64,000 nucleotides of DNA from Clostridium sp. KNHs205 (GCF_000702945.1 NZ_JNLE01000003.1:2961501-3025500), one strand, 5' to 3'. Counted from the stretch's first letter, positions 1-8,976 are shown. Numbers and translations: made by a program. The notes: a model not told the origin generated them from the sequence alone.

Positions 1-51
1 GCAGATTCAAAGGAAGATGTAAATATGCAACAGCTGTTTGCGGAGAAATAA
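1..51 (+). CDS. 3' end of an unidentified gene (partial)
   Basis: Frame 1 is open from the first base to a TAA at 49-51 and gives 16 residues ending in QQLFAEK. The next gene starts about 110 bases downstream on the same strand, which fits a real C-terminus. The fragment is too short to assign a family. It could also be chance open sequence. Confidence 0.4.
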   Translation, partial: ADSKEDVNMQQLFAEK

Positions 52-159
52 CCCCTGAGCTGCAAAATATTGGGGACGACCATTATGTGGCATGTCATCT
101 ATATAATAAGAACAGTTAGTATTACAGCCAGTCAACTGTCAAAAGGGAGGAACCAGACT

Positions 160-507
160 TTGAAGTTAAAGAATTACTTAATGGATATTCTAAAAGCAAT
201 GGTCATAGGCCTTATAACCAGCGGAATTGTCATAGTACTGATTGGAGTCATAGCACTTATCGTTAACAGCGGATCAATATTACCAAGCCTTACAGTAGTC
301 AGAAGTGCCCTATGTATCATAGGTTCACTGGGACTTATAATATCTGCTGCCATGTTGTTAACTAAAAGGAATGGTGTATCAAAGGACTATGAAAAGGAGT
401 GGCGGGCACATTTTAACCACTTTAATCTGCTTGGTGTCATCCTTACTGTTTCTTCTGTCTTACTTCTTATTGCGGGGGGAATTGACAGCCTGCTGTATGT
501 ATTTTAA
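160..507 (+). CDS. Small multi-spanning membrane protein, unknown function
   Basis: This encodes about 115 residues with three or four hydrophobic segments: about 12-34, 42-63 and 90-112 from the chosen start. A basic, acidic stretch (KRNGVSKDYEKEWRAH) lies between the second and third. The frame is open from 70, but a good ribosome-binding site (GGGAGG, 145-150) sits ten bases before an in-frame TTG at 160, followed by the typical start KLKNYL. I therefore prefer TTG160 to ATG70. I do not recognise a family. It stands alone between the partial upstream gene and a long non-coding stretch, so context gives no role. Confidence 0.6.
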   Translation: MKLKNYLMDILKAMVIGLITSGIVIVLIGVIALIVNSGSILPSLTVVRSALCIIGSLGLIISAAMLLTKRNGVSKDYEKEWRAHFNHFNLLGVILTVSSVLLLIAGGIDSLLYVF

Positions 508-875
508 ATAACTGTGAGATTAACCTTAAAACCAATACAAACATTCAGATTGAAGTCTGTATACTAAAACTATCCTACCCCGAACTCACTTTCATAAGGT
601 TTACTCCTTTTATTTTGTGGCTTTAAGTACAAAATCTTTGCTTATCTCTCTTCTTTCTTAATTAAGCTGTAGCAAAGTAATAATTAAAACATAGCTTAAA
701 GCGATATAAAAGAAATAGATAAAGCAATGATTATAACATAACTTAAGCAATAATTAAAGCTGGACTTGTATCTACGTTATTTACACAAGCCCAATTAAAG
801 TGTTTATAAAAACCCTGTTTAAAGTAATAATGAGCCATAATCAAAGGATTTAATCCTTATTCCAACCAATAAACA
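508..875 (+). other. AT-rich gap with degenerate direct repeats
   Basis: No coding frame is convincing here. Between about 660 and 850 there are imperfect repeats of a unit resembling AAAGCAATAATTAAAAC with TTAAAGC junctions, suggesting decayed tandem repeats. No clear promoter or terminator for the flanking genes was found. The gap leads directly into the long hairpin element at 876. Confidence 0.4.
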
Positions 876-1104
876 GGCGATTTGCATAAGACAGAAGGAA
901 TGAGTGCGCCTATGTATTAGAAGTCCTTTTCTCTGAAGCTTTTGTGCTATATCCTCAAACGGATAACTCGCTTCGCTCAAACAGATTGTCTGAGCGAAGC
1001 GAGTTATCTGTTTGAGAATATGTCAAGCACAGAAGCATCAGAGAAATAGGACTTCTTATAAATTGTAATCGAAGCATGAATCTTTCTGTCTTATGCAAAT
1101 CGCC
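876..1104. repeat. Long imperfect inverted repeat, copy 1
   Basis: The element is about 229 nt and folds into one long rod. The outer arm starting GGCGATTTGCATAAGACAG (876) pairs with its complement ending at 1104. A second paired block is AGAAGTCCTnTTCTCTGA (about 919) with its complement at about 1041. The tip holds the motif GATAACTCGCTTCGCTCAAAC and an inverted copy of it. Between paired blocks are conserved, mostly unpaired stretches. A second copy lies inverted at 59175-59389. No transposase is attached. It could be a MITE-like element, a dispersed structured RNA or a protein-binding repeat. Confidence 0.8.
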
Positions 1105-1135
1105 GTCCGTCTGTAAATACCAACTAAAATAATAT

Positions 1136-1164
1136 TTGACAATTCATGGCATCAGAGTTAAAAT
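1136..1164 (+). promoter_or_regulatory. Sigma-70-type promoter of the TetR gene
   Basis: TTGACA at 1136-1141 and TAAAAT at 1159-1164 are separated by exactly 17 bases. The expected transcription start (about 1171) lies just before the operator-like palindrome at 1178, so a bound repressor would block initiation or early elongation. Confidence 0.7.
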
Positions 1165-1177
1165 AGCACTGTTATAG

Positions 1178-1194
1178 ATAACGGTGTTATGTTG
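1178..1194. promoter_or_regulatory. Candidate TetR operator 1 (autoregulation)
   Basis: ATAACGGTGTTATGTTG at 1178-1194 contains the palindrome ATAAC-GGT-GTTAT and is identical to the core and right half of the longer palindrome at 1876-1898. Both copies flank the tetR gene: one sits at its own promoter, the other ahead of the ABC transporter. Shared sequence and position support a TetR binding site; which protein binds is inferred. Confidence 0.65.
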
Positions 1195-1203
1195 GGGGAT
1201 ACA

Positions 1204-1836
1204 GTGAAGAACGAAAAAGATACAAAAGCTAAACTTCTTGCAAGTGCGAAACAGGAGTTTATGGAAAAAGGCTACATGCAGGCATCCCTTCGTAATATCT
1301 GTAAAAATGCAGGTGTGACAACAGGAGCGCTGTATTTCTTCTTCAAAGATAAAGAGGATCTATTTGCCTCTTTGGTTGAAGAACCTTTAAATACCCTGAA
1401 AGAGATAATGATCAGTCATTATACAGAAGAGATGGAATATGTCACTGCCATACATCAGATGAAGAATGATTTCACAGATGATATGGAGGCGGTGGAAGAA
1501 CTACTTCACTATATATACCAGTATTACGAGGAGTTTCAGTTGGTTCTGACGAAATCTCAGGGCTCACGATTTGAAAAAAGCGTTGATTTCTTTGTGGCAG
1601 TTACCGAAAAACATTACCGGCTGCTGACAGATAAAATATCCGAGATTATAAAAGCACCTGTTTTGAATGATTATATGGTACACTGGATTTCCCATATGCA
1701 GATAGATATCTTCGTACACCTTCTGACTCATGAAAGATCGGAAGCAGCTGCAAGAGAGCATATGATACTAACAATGCATTACCTTATGAATGGCTGGAAC
1801 GGCTTCTTTGTCGTTCCGGATAATAATAAAGAGTAA
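1204..1836 (+). CDS. TetR/AcrR family transcriptional regulator
   Basis: A 210-residue one-component repressor. The N-terminal helix-turn-helix spans about residues 8-55: EFMEKGYMQASLRNICKNAG, then the recognition helix region VTTGALYFFFKDKEDLF, typical of TetR. The remaining roughly 150 residues are an all-helical ligand domain with no clear homologue by eye. The frame opens with ATG at 1189, but that codon lies inside the operator and lacks a ribosome-binding site. GTG at 1204 has TTGGGGGA about five bases upstream and is preferred. Its own promoter and the downstream ABC exporter carry the same palindrome, so it likely represses both itself and an efflux system that handles its inducer. 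Confidence 0.85.
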   Translation: MKNEKDTKAKLLASAKQEFMEKGYMQASLRNICKNAGVTTGALYFFFKDKEDLFASLVEEPLNTLKEIMISHYTEEMEYVTAIHQMKNDFTDDMEAVEELLHYIYQYYEEFQLVLTKSQGSRFEKSVDFFVAVTEKHYRLLTDKISEIIKAPVLNDYMVHWISHMQIDIFVHLLTHERSEAAAREHMILTMHYLMNGWNGFFVVPDNNKE

Positions 1837-1838
1837 GC

Positions 1839-1863
1839 AGCTATACGCTTTTGGCGTATAGCT
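1839..1863 (+). terminator. Stem-loop after tetR (weak terminator)
   Basis: A perfect 10-bp stem AGCTATACGC/GCGTATAGCT with a 5-base loop begins three bases after the tetR stop. It is followed by TATATATT rather than a real T-run, so termination may be partial and some tetR transcripts could read into the ABC genes. Confidence 0.5.
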
Positions 1864-1875
1864 TATATATTAAGT

Positions 1876-1898
1876 GCAACATAACGGTGTTATGTTGC
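1876..1898. promoter_or_regulatory. Candidate TetR operator 2 (ABC exporter control)
   Basis: A perfect palindrome with arms GCAACATAAC and GTTATGTTGC around GGT. It repeats the sequence found over the tetR promoter at 1178-1194. It lies about 185 bases upstream of the ABC ATPase gene. No good -35/-10 pair was recognised immediately beside it apart from AT-rich TATATT at 1866-1871. Confidence 0.7.
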
Positions 1899-2044
1899 TT
1901 GAAGAAATAAGTTCAGCTGAAAAAACGAGTCAGCAAAAAACACACCAGCAAAAAAAGCACCCAGCTGAAAAAAGGTGTTCAGCAGAAAAAAGATGTTCAG
2001 CAGAAAAAAGATGTTCAGCTAAAAAAAGGTCAGCTGAAACATGA
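1892..2044 (+). repeat. Degenerate 18-bp tandem repeat forming a 50-codon open frame
   Basis: Between the operator and the ABC genes the DNA is built from degenerate units of TTCAGCAGAAAAAAGATG. The whole repeat is open in one frame, from an ATG inside the operator (1892) to TGA at 2042-2044. It would encode a basic peptide with three copies of CSAEKR. No ribosome-binding site precedes the ATG, so translation is doubtful. It may be a leader ORF, a spacer, or non-coding repeat expansion that happens to stay open. Confidence 0.45.
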
Positions 2045-2080
2045 TGATCGGTAAAAAAAAGAAACCGGAGGTAAAGTTAA

Positions 2081-2782
2081 ATGTATTTGGAAGTCAAGGA
2101 CATGAAGAAAAGCTACGGAGAAAACGGCAGTTATATTCAAGTGCTAAAGGGAATAACAACAGGTGTTGAAGAAGGAAAAATGTGTGTAATACAGGGAGCC
2201 AGCGGTTCCGGAAAGTCGACTTTTCTAAATTGTATCGGTGGGTTGGATTTACTGGATTCCGGTTCCATAAAAGTAAATGGAAAAGAAATTGCAGGGTTAA
2301 AAAATGATGCATTATCCGATTACAGACGGGATAATCTTGGCTTTATCTTTCAATTCTACAATCTGGTACCGAATCTTACCGTGAAGGAAAATATCCAGGT
2401 CTGTGGATACCTTTCCGATAATCCATTGCAGCTGGAGGAACTGCTAGAGATTCTGGGACTTACAGAACATCGGAATAAATTTCCGTCCCAGCTTTCCGGG
2501 GGACAACAGCAAAGGTGTGCAATAGCAAGGGCACTCATCAAGAATCCCAAACTGCTCCTTTGCGATGAACCTACCGGTGCACTTGACTCAGCGACCTCAA
2601 AAGATATCCTGATTCTCCTGGAGGAGATTAATAAGAAATTTGGCACAACGATGCTTATAGTTACACATAATAACGCAATAAGAAATATGGTACATAAAGT
2701 GATAGTAATGAAGGATGGACAGATCAGCAGCGAACATAATAACGAAATAAGAATACCCGCAGCGGAACTGGAGGACCTTTAA
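2081..2782 (+). CDS. ABC transporter ATP-binding protein (MacB/LolD type)
   Basis: A 233-residue cytoplasmic ATPase that drives the adjacent FtsX-type permease. Visible motifs in order are Walker A GASGSGKST (about 39-47), Q-loop FIFQFYN, the signature LSGGQQQR, Walker B LLLCDEPTGALD and the H-loop VTHN. This Q-loop and signature combination is typical of the MacB/LolD/antimicrobial-peptide exporter class. ACCGGAGG lies nine bases before the ATG. The permease starts one base after the stop, so the two are translationally coupled. The tetR-linked palindrome upstream suggests repression until a substrate, perhaps an antimicrobial compound, is sensed. Confidence 0.92.
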   Translation: MYLEVKDMKKSYGENGSYIQVLKGITTGVEEGKMCVIQGASGSGKSTFLNCIGGLDLLDSGSIKVNGKEIAGLKNDALSDYRRDNLGFIFQFYNLVPNLTVKENIQVCGYLSDNPLQLEELLEILGLTEHRNKFPSQLSGGQQQRCAIARALIKNPKLLLCDEPTGALDSATSKDILILLEEINKKFGTTMLIVTHNNAIRNMVHKVIVMKDGQISSEHNNEIRIPAAELEDL

Positions 2783-2783
2783 A

Positions 2784-5513
2784 ATGCAGAAAATATTACG
2801 AAAAAGAGTCTTCAGAGAGCTGAAAAGCAATATCTTTAGGTATTTAGCCCTTGGGTCTATGATTGTACTTGGTATGTATCTGGTTGTCAGCCTGGTAGGT
2901 GCTGCTGATACGGTTATTACCCAGGTTGATGAAAAGTCAGAAGAAAGCAGGCTGGAAGAGGGTGAATTTTCAGTATTTGTTCCATTGACAAAGGCTCAGG
3001 AAAAAACACTGGAGGATAAGGGGATATCCCTTGAGCGGATGTTTTATCAGGATTTTAAACTTGCTGACGGCAGTACTTTAAGAAGTTATGCAAATCGTAA
3101 AAATATCAATCTCATTGTCATAGACAAAGGCAGAGCTGCTCAGAAAACCGGTGAGGCAGTAATTGAGAAGAGATATAGTGAAGAACATGGATTACAAGTG
3201 GGTGGCAGCCTTACTGTTGGCAGCAGCACATTTACGATAACCGGTATCGGAACAGTACCGGATTATGACGCAGTATTCCAGAACTTTTCCGACAGCAGTG
3301 TTGACAGCAAGAGGTTTGGACTTTTCTTTGTGACAGAGGAGGCATATCAGGAACTAAATGCTTCAAAGGAAAGTATTAAGTCCGAAGAATATGTCTATGG
3401 CTATCGGTTAAATGGGAAGCTTACTAATGCTGAACTGAAAGCAGTACTGCAGGATTTCGAATTTCTACCGGAAGAGGTGGAGGATGCTTCTTTTCAGGAA
3501 TATTGGAAAGAGACAGCAGGAAAATTAGAGGAACTGCAAAAAGCAATCCAGGAACTCAACAGCGGAACCGATAAGCTGGCAACAGCACTAAATACACTTA
3601 GTAATAATAATCGTATAATGACAGATGGGGCAGAGGGAATATTTGCGGGGTATCTGACCAGTTATTCCAAACAATTAAATAGCTATGGGTTAGCAGTTGA
3701 ACTTACAAAAGAAAATTATAATGAATTATTAACCATGTTGATTGACCAAACAGATAATGAACAGTTGCAGTCAGAGCTTATGAGAGGCAGAGAGCAATTA
3801 AGAAAGCTTGAGGATTTTACAGCCGGTATCGCCTCTTATACGGATGGAGTTAAAGCATCAGCAGAAGGCTCGGCTGATATTAATGCCGGTACAACAGAGC
3901 TTAATGAAAGCACGGATACTCTTATAAAAGATTATAAAAATAACAACAGCAGCAATCTGATTCAGTTTATTACGTCCGCAGATAATCCAAGGATTAAAGC
4001 ATCATCAGGTGACCAGATAATAAATAAGTATGCTGGATTGATAGCAGGTGTTATTGTTATGATACTCTTTACCTTTGTTATTTCTGTATTCGTAAGCCAG
4101 GGTATCAAGAAGGAGAACAGTGTTATAGGAGCCTTATATGCCCTGGGAGCCAGGAAAAAGGATTTGATGTTACATTATCTGTCCTTACCCGTAGTGGTGA
4201 CTTTACTGGCAGGTATTATAGGAACACTCCTTGGTTTTAGTAAATATGGTGTCAATCTTCTGATGTCAGACTGTTACCGGTACTATTCCGTGCCAGAGTT
4301 TCCTGTTATTTACCCTCTCTATCTGGTTCTTTACGGAGTCGTAATGCCGCCCTTTGTGGCAGCCCTGGTAAATTGTCTGGTAATCAATAAAAAGTTGTCT
4401 GAACCGGCACTAAAGCTGATACGAAATGAACAAAAAAACAGTAAAACCATGGAGATTAATCTTGGAGAAATTGGTTTTATCGGCAGCTTTCGTATCCGTC
4501 AGATGTTAAGAGAAGCGAGAACCGGAATTACGGTAATCTTCGGGCTTTTTATTTCCTTGTTAATTGTCATGCTGGGTCTTAACACTTATACGGTTTGCAA
4601 CAGGCTGAAAGCAGAAAGTAAAGCTGATACAAGATATGAATATATGTATACCTATAAATATCCTGAGGCAGAGATACCATCAGGGGGGGAAGCAGGTTAT
4701 ACAAGGTCCTTTTCAAAAGAAATCTATGGTTATGATCTGGAAGTAACCTTACTGGGGATTGATAAAGCAAACCCTTATTTTGATATTCAGACAGAACCTG
4801 GCAAAAATAAAGTAATCATATCCACTGCTATGGCACAAAAGTATCATTTGAAAACCGGTGATAAGCTTATAGTTACCGATAAGGAAGACGATCAGGATTA
4901 TGCCTTTACTATCACAGGGATTACACAGTATTCCGTGGGATTATATGTTTTTATGGATATAAACAGCATGCGTGAGCTGTTTGGGCAGAAAGAGGATTTT
5001 TATAATGTAATCTTTTCTGATAAAGCATTGGATATGGACTCCGGCAGGCTCTATGCAGTAACAACAAAAGAAGACATAATCAAAAGCGCGGAGGTTTTTA
5101 TTGCAATGATGCTTCCTATGATACAGATGCTGATCGGTGTTTCTGCAATAATTCTTGGCATAGTAATGTATCTTATGCTAAAGGTTATGATTGAGCATTC
5201 TGCATACAGTATAGCTTTAATGAAAATATTCGGTTACCGTGGTAATGAAATACGTAAACTTTATCTAAACGGTAATTTCTATACCATTACAGTAGGTGCA
5301 GCTTTCTGCATTCCTTTGGCTAAGAAAGTCATGGATGGAGTCTACCCCCTTCTTATCTCCAATGTTGCCTGTGGTGTGGAACTAGGATATACCTGGAGCC
5401 TTTACACAGGAATATTCCTTGGGATAATTCTCTTGTATTTCCTTATTAATCAGATGCTGATGAGAAGAGTTAAACAAATGACTCCTGCACTTTTGCTAAA
5501 GGAGAGAGAATAA
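2784..5513 (+). CDS. ABC transporter permease, FtsX family (909 aa)
   Basis: The membrane partner of the preceding ATPase. An N-terminal transmembrane segment lies at about residues 18-40, followed by a large extracytoplasmic region. This region includes a helical, coiled-coil-like part (about 235-390, rich in E, L, N and T). The first FtsX domain with three helices spans about 415-545, a fourth lone helix is near 585, a second extracytoplasmic domain follows, and a second FtsX domain spans about 770-900. The two-FtsX arrangement is typical of large Gram-positive peptide or lipid exporters such as BceB-like and YknZ/MacB-like proteins. The substrate cannot be inferred beyond probable efflux. 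The gene ends the tetR-ABC unit; the next gene has its own promoter. Confidence 0.88.
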   Translation: MQKILRKRVFRELKSNIFRYLALGSMIVLGMYLVVSLVGAADTVITQVDEKSEESRLEEGEFSVFVPLTKAQEKTLEDKGISLERMFYQDFKLADGSTLRSYANRKNINLIVIDKGRAAQKTGEAVIEKRYSEEHGLQVGGSLTVGSSTFTITGIGTVPDYDAVFQNFSDSSVDSKRFGLFFVTEEAYQELNASKESIKSEEYVYGYRLNGKLTNAELKAVLQDFEFLPEEVEDASFQEYWKETAGKLEELQKAIQELNSGTDKLATALNTLSNNNRIMTDGAEGIFAGYLTSYSKQLNSYGLAVELTKENYNELLTMLIDQTDNEQLQSELMRGREQLRKLEDFTAGIASYTDGVKASAEGSADINAGTTELNESTDTLIKDYKNNNSSNLIQFITSADNPRIKASSGDQIINKYAGLIAGVIVMILFTFVISVFVSQGIKKENSVIGALYALGARKKDLMLHYLSLPVVVTLLAGIIGTLLGFSKYGVNLLMSDCYRYYSVPEFPVIYPLYLVLYGVVMPPFVAALVNCLVINKKLSEPALKLIRNEQKNSKTMEINLGEIGFIGSFRIRQMLREARTGITVIFGLFISLLIVMLGLNTYTVCNRLKAESKADTRYEYMYTYKYPEAEIPSGGEAGYTRSFSKEIYGYDLEVTLLGIDKANPYFDIQTEPGKNKVIISTAMAQKYHLKTGDKLIVTDKEDDQDYAFTITGITQYSVGLYVFMDINSMRELFGQKEDFYNVIFSDKALDMDSGRLYAVTTKEDIIKSAEVFIAMMLPMIQMLIGVSAIILGIVMYLMLKVMIEHSAYSIALMKIFGYRGNEIRKLYLNGNFYTITVGAAFCIPLAKKVMDGVYPLLISNVACGVELGYTWSLYTGIFLGIILLYFLINQMLMRRVKQMTPALLLKERE

Positions 5514-5551
5514 TAAAATGTGGCTTGTCGTATTTCAAGATATGGAATTAC

Positions 5552-5581
5552 TTGACTGCTCAACCTATGTAATGATAAAAT
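5552..5581 (+). promoter_or_regulatory. Candidate promoter of the FakA-like small gene
   Basis: TTGACT at 5552-5557 and TAAAAT at 5576-5581 are separated by 18 bases and lie about 55 bases upstream of the gene at 5635. Confidence 0.5.
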
Positions 5582-5634
5582 TATTACAGACTGTATTACA
5601 GTTGTTATTATAAGAAATAATAGGAGGATTTTAA

Positions 5635-5886
5635 GTGATTGAATATATATATGATACTCAGTTATTAATAGAAGGGCAGAATTTATCAGAGGACGAGATT
5701 AATGAATATATAACTGCAAATATTGAAGGTGACTGTTTGCTGGCAGTTGGTGATGAGGAAATGATAAAGATTCATTTTCATACCAATACACCTTGGAAAG
5801 TTCTTGAATATTGTGCTTCATTAGGGGAAATATATGATGTAGTTATTGAGAATATGAAGAGGCAGGCTGATGGGTTACACGGATAA
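5635..5886 (+). CDS. Stand-alone FakA (YloV/DAK)-like small domain protein
   Basis: An 83-residue protein starting with GTG behind AGGAGG. The segment VGDEEMIKIHFHTNTPWKVL followed by IENMKRQ matches a signature I know from the middle region of fatty-acid kinase FakA (YloV): VGDD-hydrophobic-KVHVHTN-P and IENM-Q. In FakA this piece joins the DhaL-like kinase domain to the C-terminal domain and does not itself bind ATP. Here neither neighbour domain is present, and no remnant of them is visible upstream or downstream. It may be a regulatory or lipid-binding partner of a FakA encoded elsewhere, or a surviving fragment. Its strong RBS and promoter favour expression. Confidence 0.65.
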   Translation: MIEYIYDTQLLIEGQNLSEDEINEYITANIEGDCLLAVGDEEMIKIHFHTNTPWKVLEYCASLGEIYDVVIENMKRQADGLHG

Positions 5887-5989
5887 GGACTGTACAGATA
5901 GAGCAATTATTAGATTATTGTGCTTCTGCTAAACTATTTTTTGTATTTATCGAAATATTTAGAAAAATTGCACATTTTGGAATTCTTTG

Positions 5990-6018
5990 TTGACTAATAA
6001 CAAAAAATATATTATGAT
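5990..6018 (+). promoter_or_regulatory. Promoter of the V-ATPase operon
   Basis: TTGACT at 5990-5995 and TATGAT at 6013-6018 are 17 bases apart. The predicted start leaves a leader of about 145 nt before the first gene. In that leader TGCTTAGAATGCAG is followed by a run of nine T (about 6120-6131), possibly a weak attenuator. Confidence 0.6.
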
Positions 6019-6168
6019 TTATTAGAAAATCAAATAATACTGACGTCAATCGGTTGGACAGGAAACTGTTTTCAAGTCATCGGAGCTAATAGGGGGAGAG
6101 GCTCATGATGCTTAGAATGCAGTTTTTTTTTAAACCATAAATAAATAATAAAAGTAAGGAGTGATTCT

Positions 6169-6489
6169 ATGTCAATTGAAACTCTTGCAGCAATCAAAGA
6201 AGCGGAAGAGCGGGCACTTGCCATTGCTGAGGAAGCAAAGCAGGAGGCAGCAAGACTGGTAAAGGAAAAGAGAATTTCCGAAAAACAAAAAAATACGCAG
6301 TTACTGGAAGCTGCAATGGAAAGGAGAGTGGAGGTACTAAAGAAAGCTGAACAAGCGGCTGAAGCCCAGGGAACTCAATTGGAAGCCGGTAATCAGTCTG
6401 TCTATGAAACATTGGACAATCCGCCTAAAGCAAAGGTGGAAGAAGCTGTTAATCAAATAATAACGAGGGTATTAACGTATGGCAGTTGA
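6169..6489 (+). CDS. V-type ATPase peripheral stalk subunit G/H
   Basis: A 106-residue protein, almost entirely one long charged helix: AIKEAEERALAIAEEAKQEA with heptad spacing continues to about residue 85. That is what the V-ATPase G/H (NtpF) stalk subunit looks like. It pairs with subunit E to form the stator linking the catalytic head to subunit I. It is the first gene of the operon, has GGAG before its ATG, and its end overlaps the start of the subunit I gene by 11 bases. Sequence identity in this family is low, so the assignment rests on coiled-coil character and position. Confidence 0.82.
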   Translation: MSIETLAAIKEAEERALAIAEEAKQEAARLVKEKRISEKQKNTQLLEAAMERRVEVLKKAEQAAEAQGTQLEAGNQSVYETLDNPPKAKVEEAVNQIITRVLTYGS

Positions 6490-8440
6490 AAAAATGAAGA
6501 AATTGACGATCATCACTTTCAAAGATGTTCGTGAAGTTGTTTTGAAGGAGTTTCAAAAAGCAGGAAATATTCACTTCAAAGAGTTGGAGCTGAGCGGTCT
6601 GCCTCCGGAGTATCTTTTTCTGTCAAAAACAGCGCCAGTAGAGGAAAATAATTTGACAGAACATAAGACAATTGTTGAGAATACCTTAAAGGCACTGAAT
6701 CCATATGTACCGAAAAAGAAGCTTACTGATAAACGGCCCCATATTACTTATGAAGAATGCTGTTCCTATCTTGAGAATACAGAATTAAAAGAACTCCATG
6801 AATCAGTAAGGAGTATATTGGAAAGGAAAGACAGCTTATCACAGGAATATACGAAACGAAAGAGTGAAAATGCGCAGTTAGAGCCTTATTCATTTCTGGA
6901 TTTTCCTGTTTCTGAACTTAAGAGCTTTAATAAGGTATATGCAGTTTTGCTATCTGTTCGTGGAGATAATCAGGATGAAATAGACGGACTGGCAAATGAG
7001 TTTCCGGAAGCTTATCTGGAAAAGTTGGGTAGAATAAAACAGGAAGTGGTATATCTTTTTGCTGATCATGCAGGTCAAAGCAATGATGTTCGAGACTATT
7101 TAAATCAGCACGCAATAACAATCATAGACCTTGTATATGATAAAACTCCGATAGAATTAATACAATTAAATCAGGAGCGAATGAATGCGATACAGGAAGA
7201 TATCAAATTATGCAATGAAGAGCTGCAAAAGTTTGGAGCTGACTATGATAAAGTTCTAATTGAGAAGGATGCAATTAATACCTGCCTGAGCCGTAATACA
7301 GTAGTAAATAATTTTCTGAACAGCAATTCTATTGTGTATATGGAGGGCTGGATACCTGAAGAAAATTTAGAAACCCTGAAGGATATGCTTGAGACAGTAA
7401 TTCCAGAGAAGTATTATATGGCTGCTGAGGAAGTAGACAGTGAGGACTTGGAGGTTCCGGTCAAGCTGAAAAATAAAGGATTATTTGCTGCCTTTGAGAG
7501 TATCACAGAGATGTTTAGTTTGCCCAGATATAACGAGCTGGATCCAACAGGTGTTCTGGCTGTATTTTATCTTGTGTTTTTCGGAATGATGGTTGGTGAT
7601 GCAGGTTACGGAATATTGCTTACAGCTGCCTGCTTTTGCATCTTAAAATTTGTGGATATGGATGAAAAGAGAAGAAAATCTATTCAGTTGTTCTTCTACC
7701 TGGGTATTGCCGTTATTTTTGGCGGGATTTTATATGGAAGTATGTTTGGTCTAACCTTTTTTGCACCTATTCCGGTGGAAGGCGGAGGCCATAAGGCGAT
7801 TCTTGATACACAGTCTGATATTGTAATTATGCTGGTATTATCAATGGCTGTTGGCCTGATTCATATTTTCAGCGGTTTGGTCATGAAAGCTCTTAACTGC
7901 TATAGACAAAAGGATTATGTCGGTATCATCTGTGATTCCGTTTTATGGATCTTAACACTATCCAGCGGTATTCTCTTATTGTTAAGAGGTGCCGGTATTA
8001 TGAGCTTTGGAACTTCAAAGCTATATGGTATGGTCTTTGGTGTTTGCATTGTGGGGCTTGCAGCAACACAGGGCAGAAGCAGTAAATCGATTGGAGGCAA
8101 GATTGGTGGCGGTCTGTACGGGGTGTACGGTCTTAGCGGATATATCGGAGATATCGTATCCTACACAAGAATTGTAGCTCTTGGTTTATCTGGAGCTTAT
8201 ATTGCTTATTCCTTTAATTTATTATCCGGTCTTATACCAGGCACTATAGGTCGGATACTCTTTGGTACAATTGTAGCAGTGTTCGGGCAGGCTCTGAATT
8301 TTGGATTATCCTTATTGGGAGCTTATGTTCATAGCTGCAGACTACAATATGTAGAGTTTTTTGGTAAATTCTATAACGGCGGAGGAAAAGCATACCGTCC
8401 GTTTAAAATAGAAAATAAAAATATATCAATTAAAAAATAA
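6479..8440 (+). CDS. ntpI: V-type ATP synthase/ATPase subunit I
   Basis: The 653-residue membrane stator (subunit a equivalent). The N-terminal half, about 1-345, is hydrophilic with coiled-coil arms that dock the E/G stalks. From about 355 there are seven to eight transmembrane helices. The recognisable blocks are FFGMMVGDAGYG near 375-386, YLGIAVIFGGILYGSMFG, and the C-terminal SYTRIVALGLSGAYIA with its conserved Arg in the ion half-channel. Length fits the bacterial family (about 640-665). It overlaps the stalk gene before it and is followed 20 bases later by the rotor subunit gene. Confidence 0.95.
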   Translation: MAVEKMKKLTIITFKDVREVVLKEFQKAGNIHFKELELSGLPPEYLFLSKTAPVEENNLTEHKTIVENTLKALNPYVPKKKLTDKRPHITYEECCSYLENTELKELHESVRSILERKDSLSQEYTKRKSENAQLEPYSFLDFPVSELKSFNKVYAVLLSVRGDNQDEIDGLANEFPEAYLEKLGRIKQEVVYLFADHAGQSNDVRDYLNQHAITIIDLVYDKTPIELIQLNQERMNAIQEDIKLCNEELQKFGADYDKVLIEKDAINTCLSRNTVVNNFLNSNSIVYMEGWIPEENLETLKDMLETVIPEKYYMAAEEVDSEDLEVPVKLKNKGLFAAFESITEMFSLPRYNELDPTGVLAVFYLVFFGMMVGDAGYGILLTAACFCILKFVDMDEKRRKSIQLFFYLGIAVIFGGILYGSMFGLTFFAPIPVEGGGHKAILDTQSDIVIMLVLSMAVGLIHIFSGLVMKALNCYRQKDYVGIICDSVLWILTLSSGILLLLRGAGIMSFGTSKLYGMVFGVCIVGLAATQGRSSKSIGGKIGGGLYGVYGLSGYIGDIVSYTRIVALGLSGAYIAYSFNLLSGLIPGTIGRILFGTIVAVFGQALNFGLSLLGAYVHSCRLQYVEFFGKFYNGGGKAYRPFKIENKNISIKK

Positions 8441-8457
8441 TTAATCTGGAGGATTAA

Positions 8458-8943
<486 letters not shown>

Positions 8944-8976
8944 TGAACCTGCCGTGTGCTGAAAGGGAGTGAAGAT

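Noticed and set aside
876-1104. Simple transcription terminator
   Set aside because: The element is 229 nt, lacks a T-run at its end, and has a related copy elsewhere with conserved unpaired parts.
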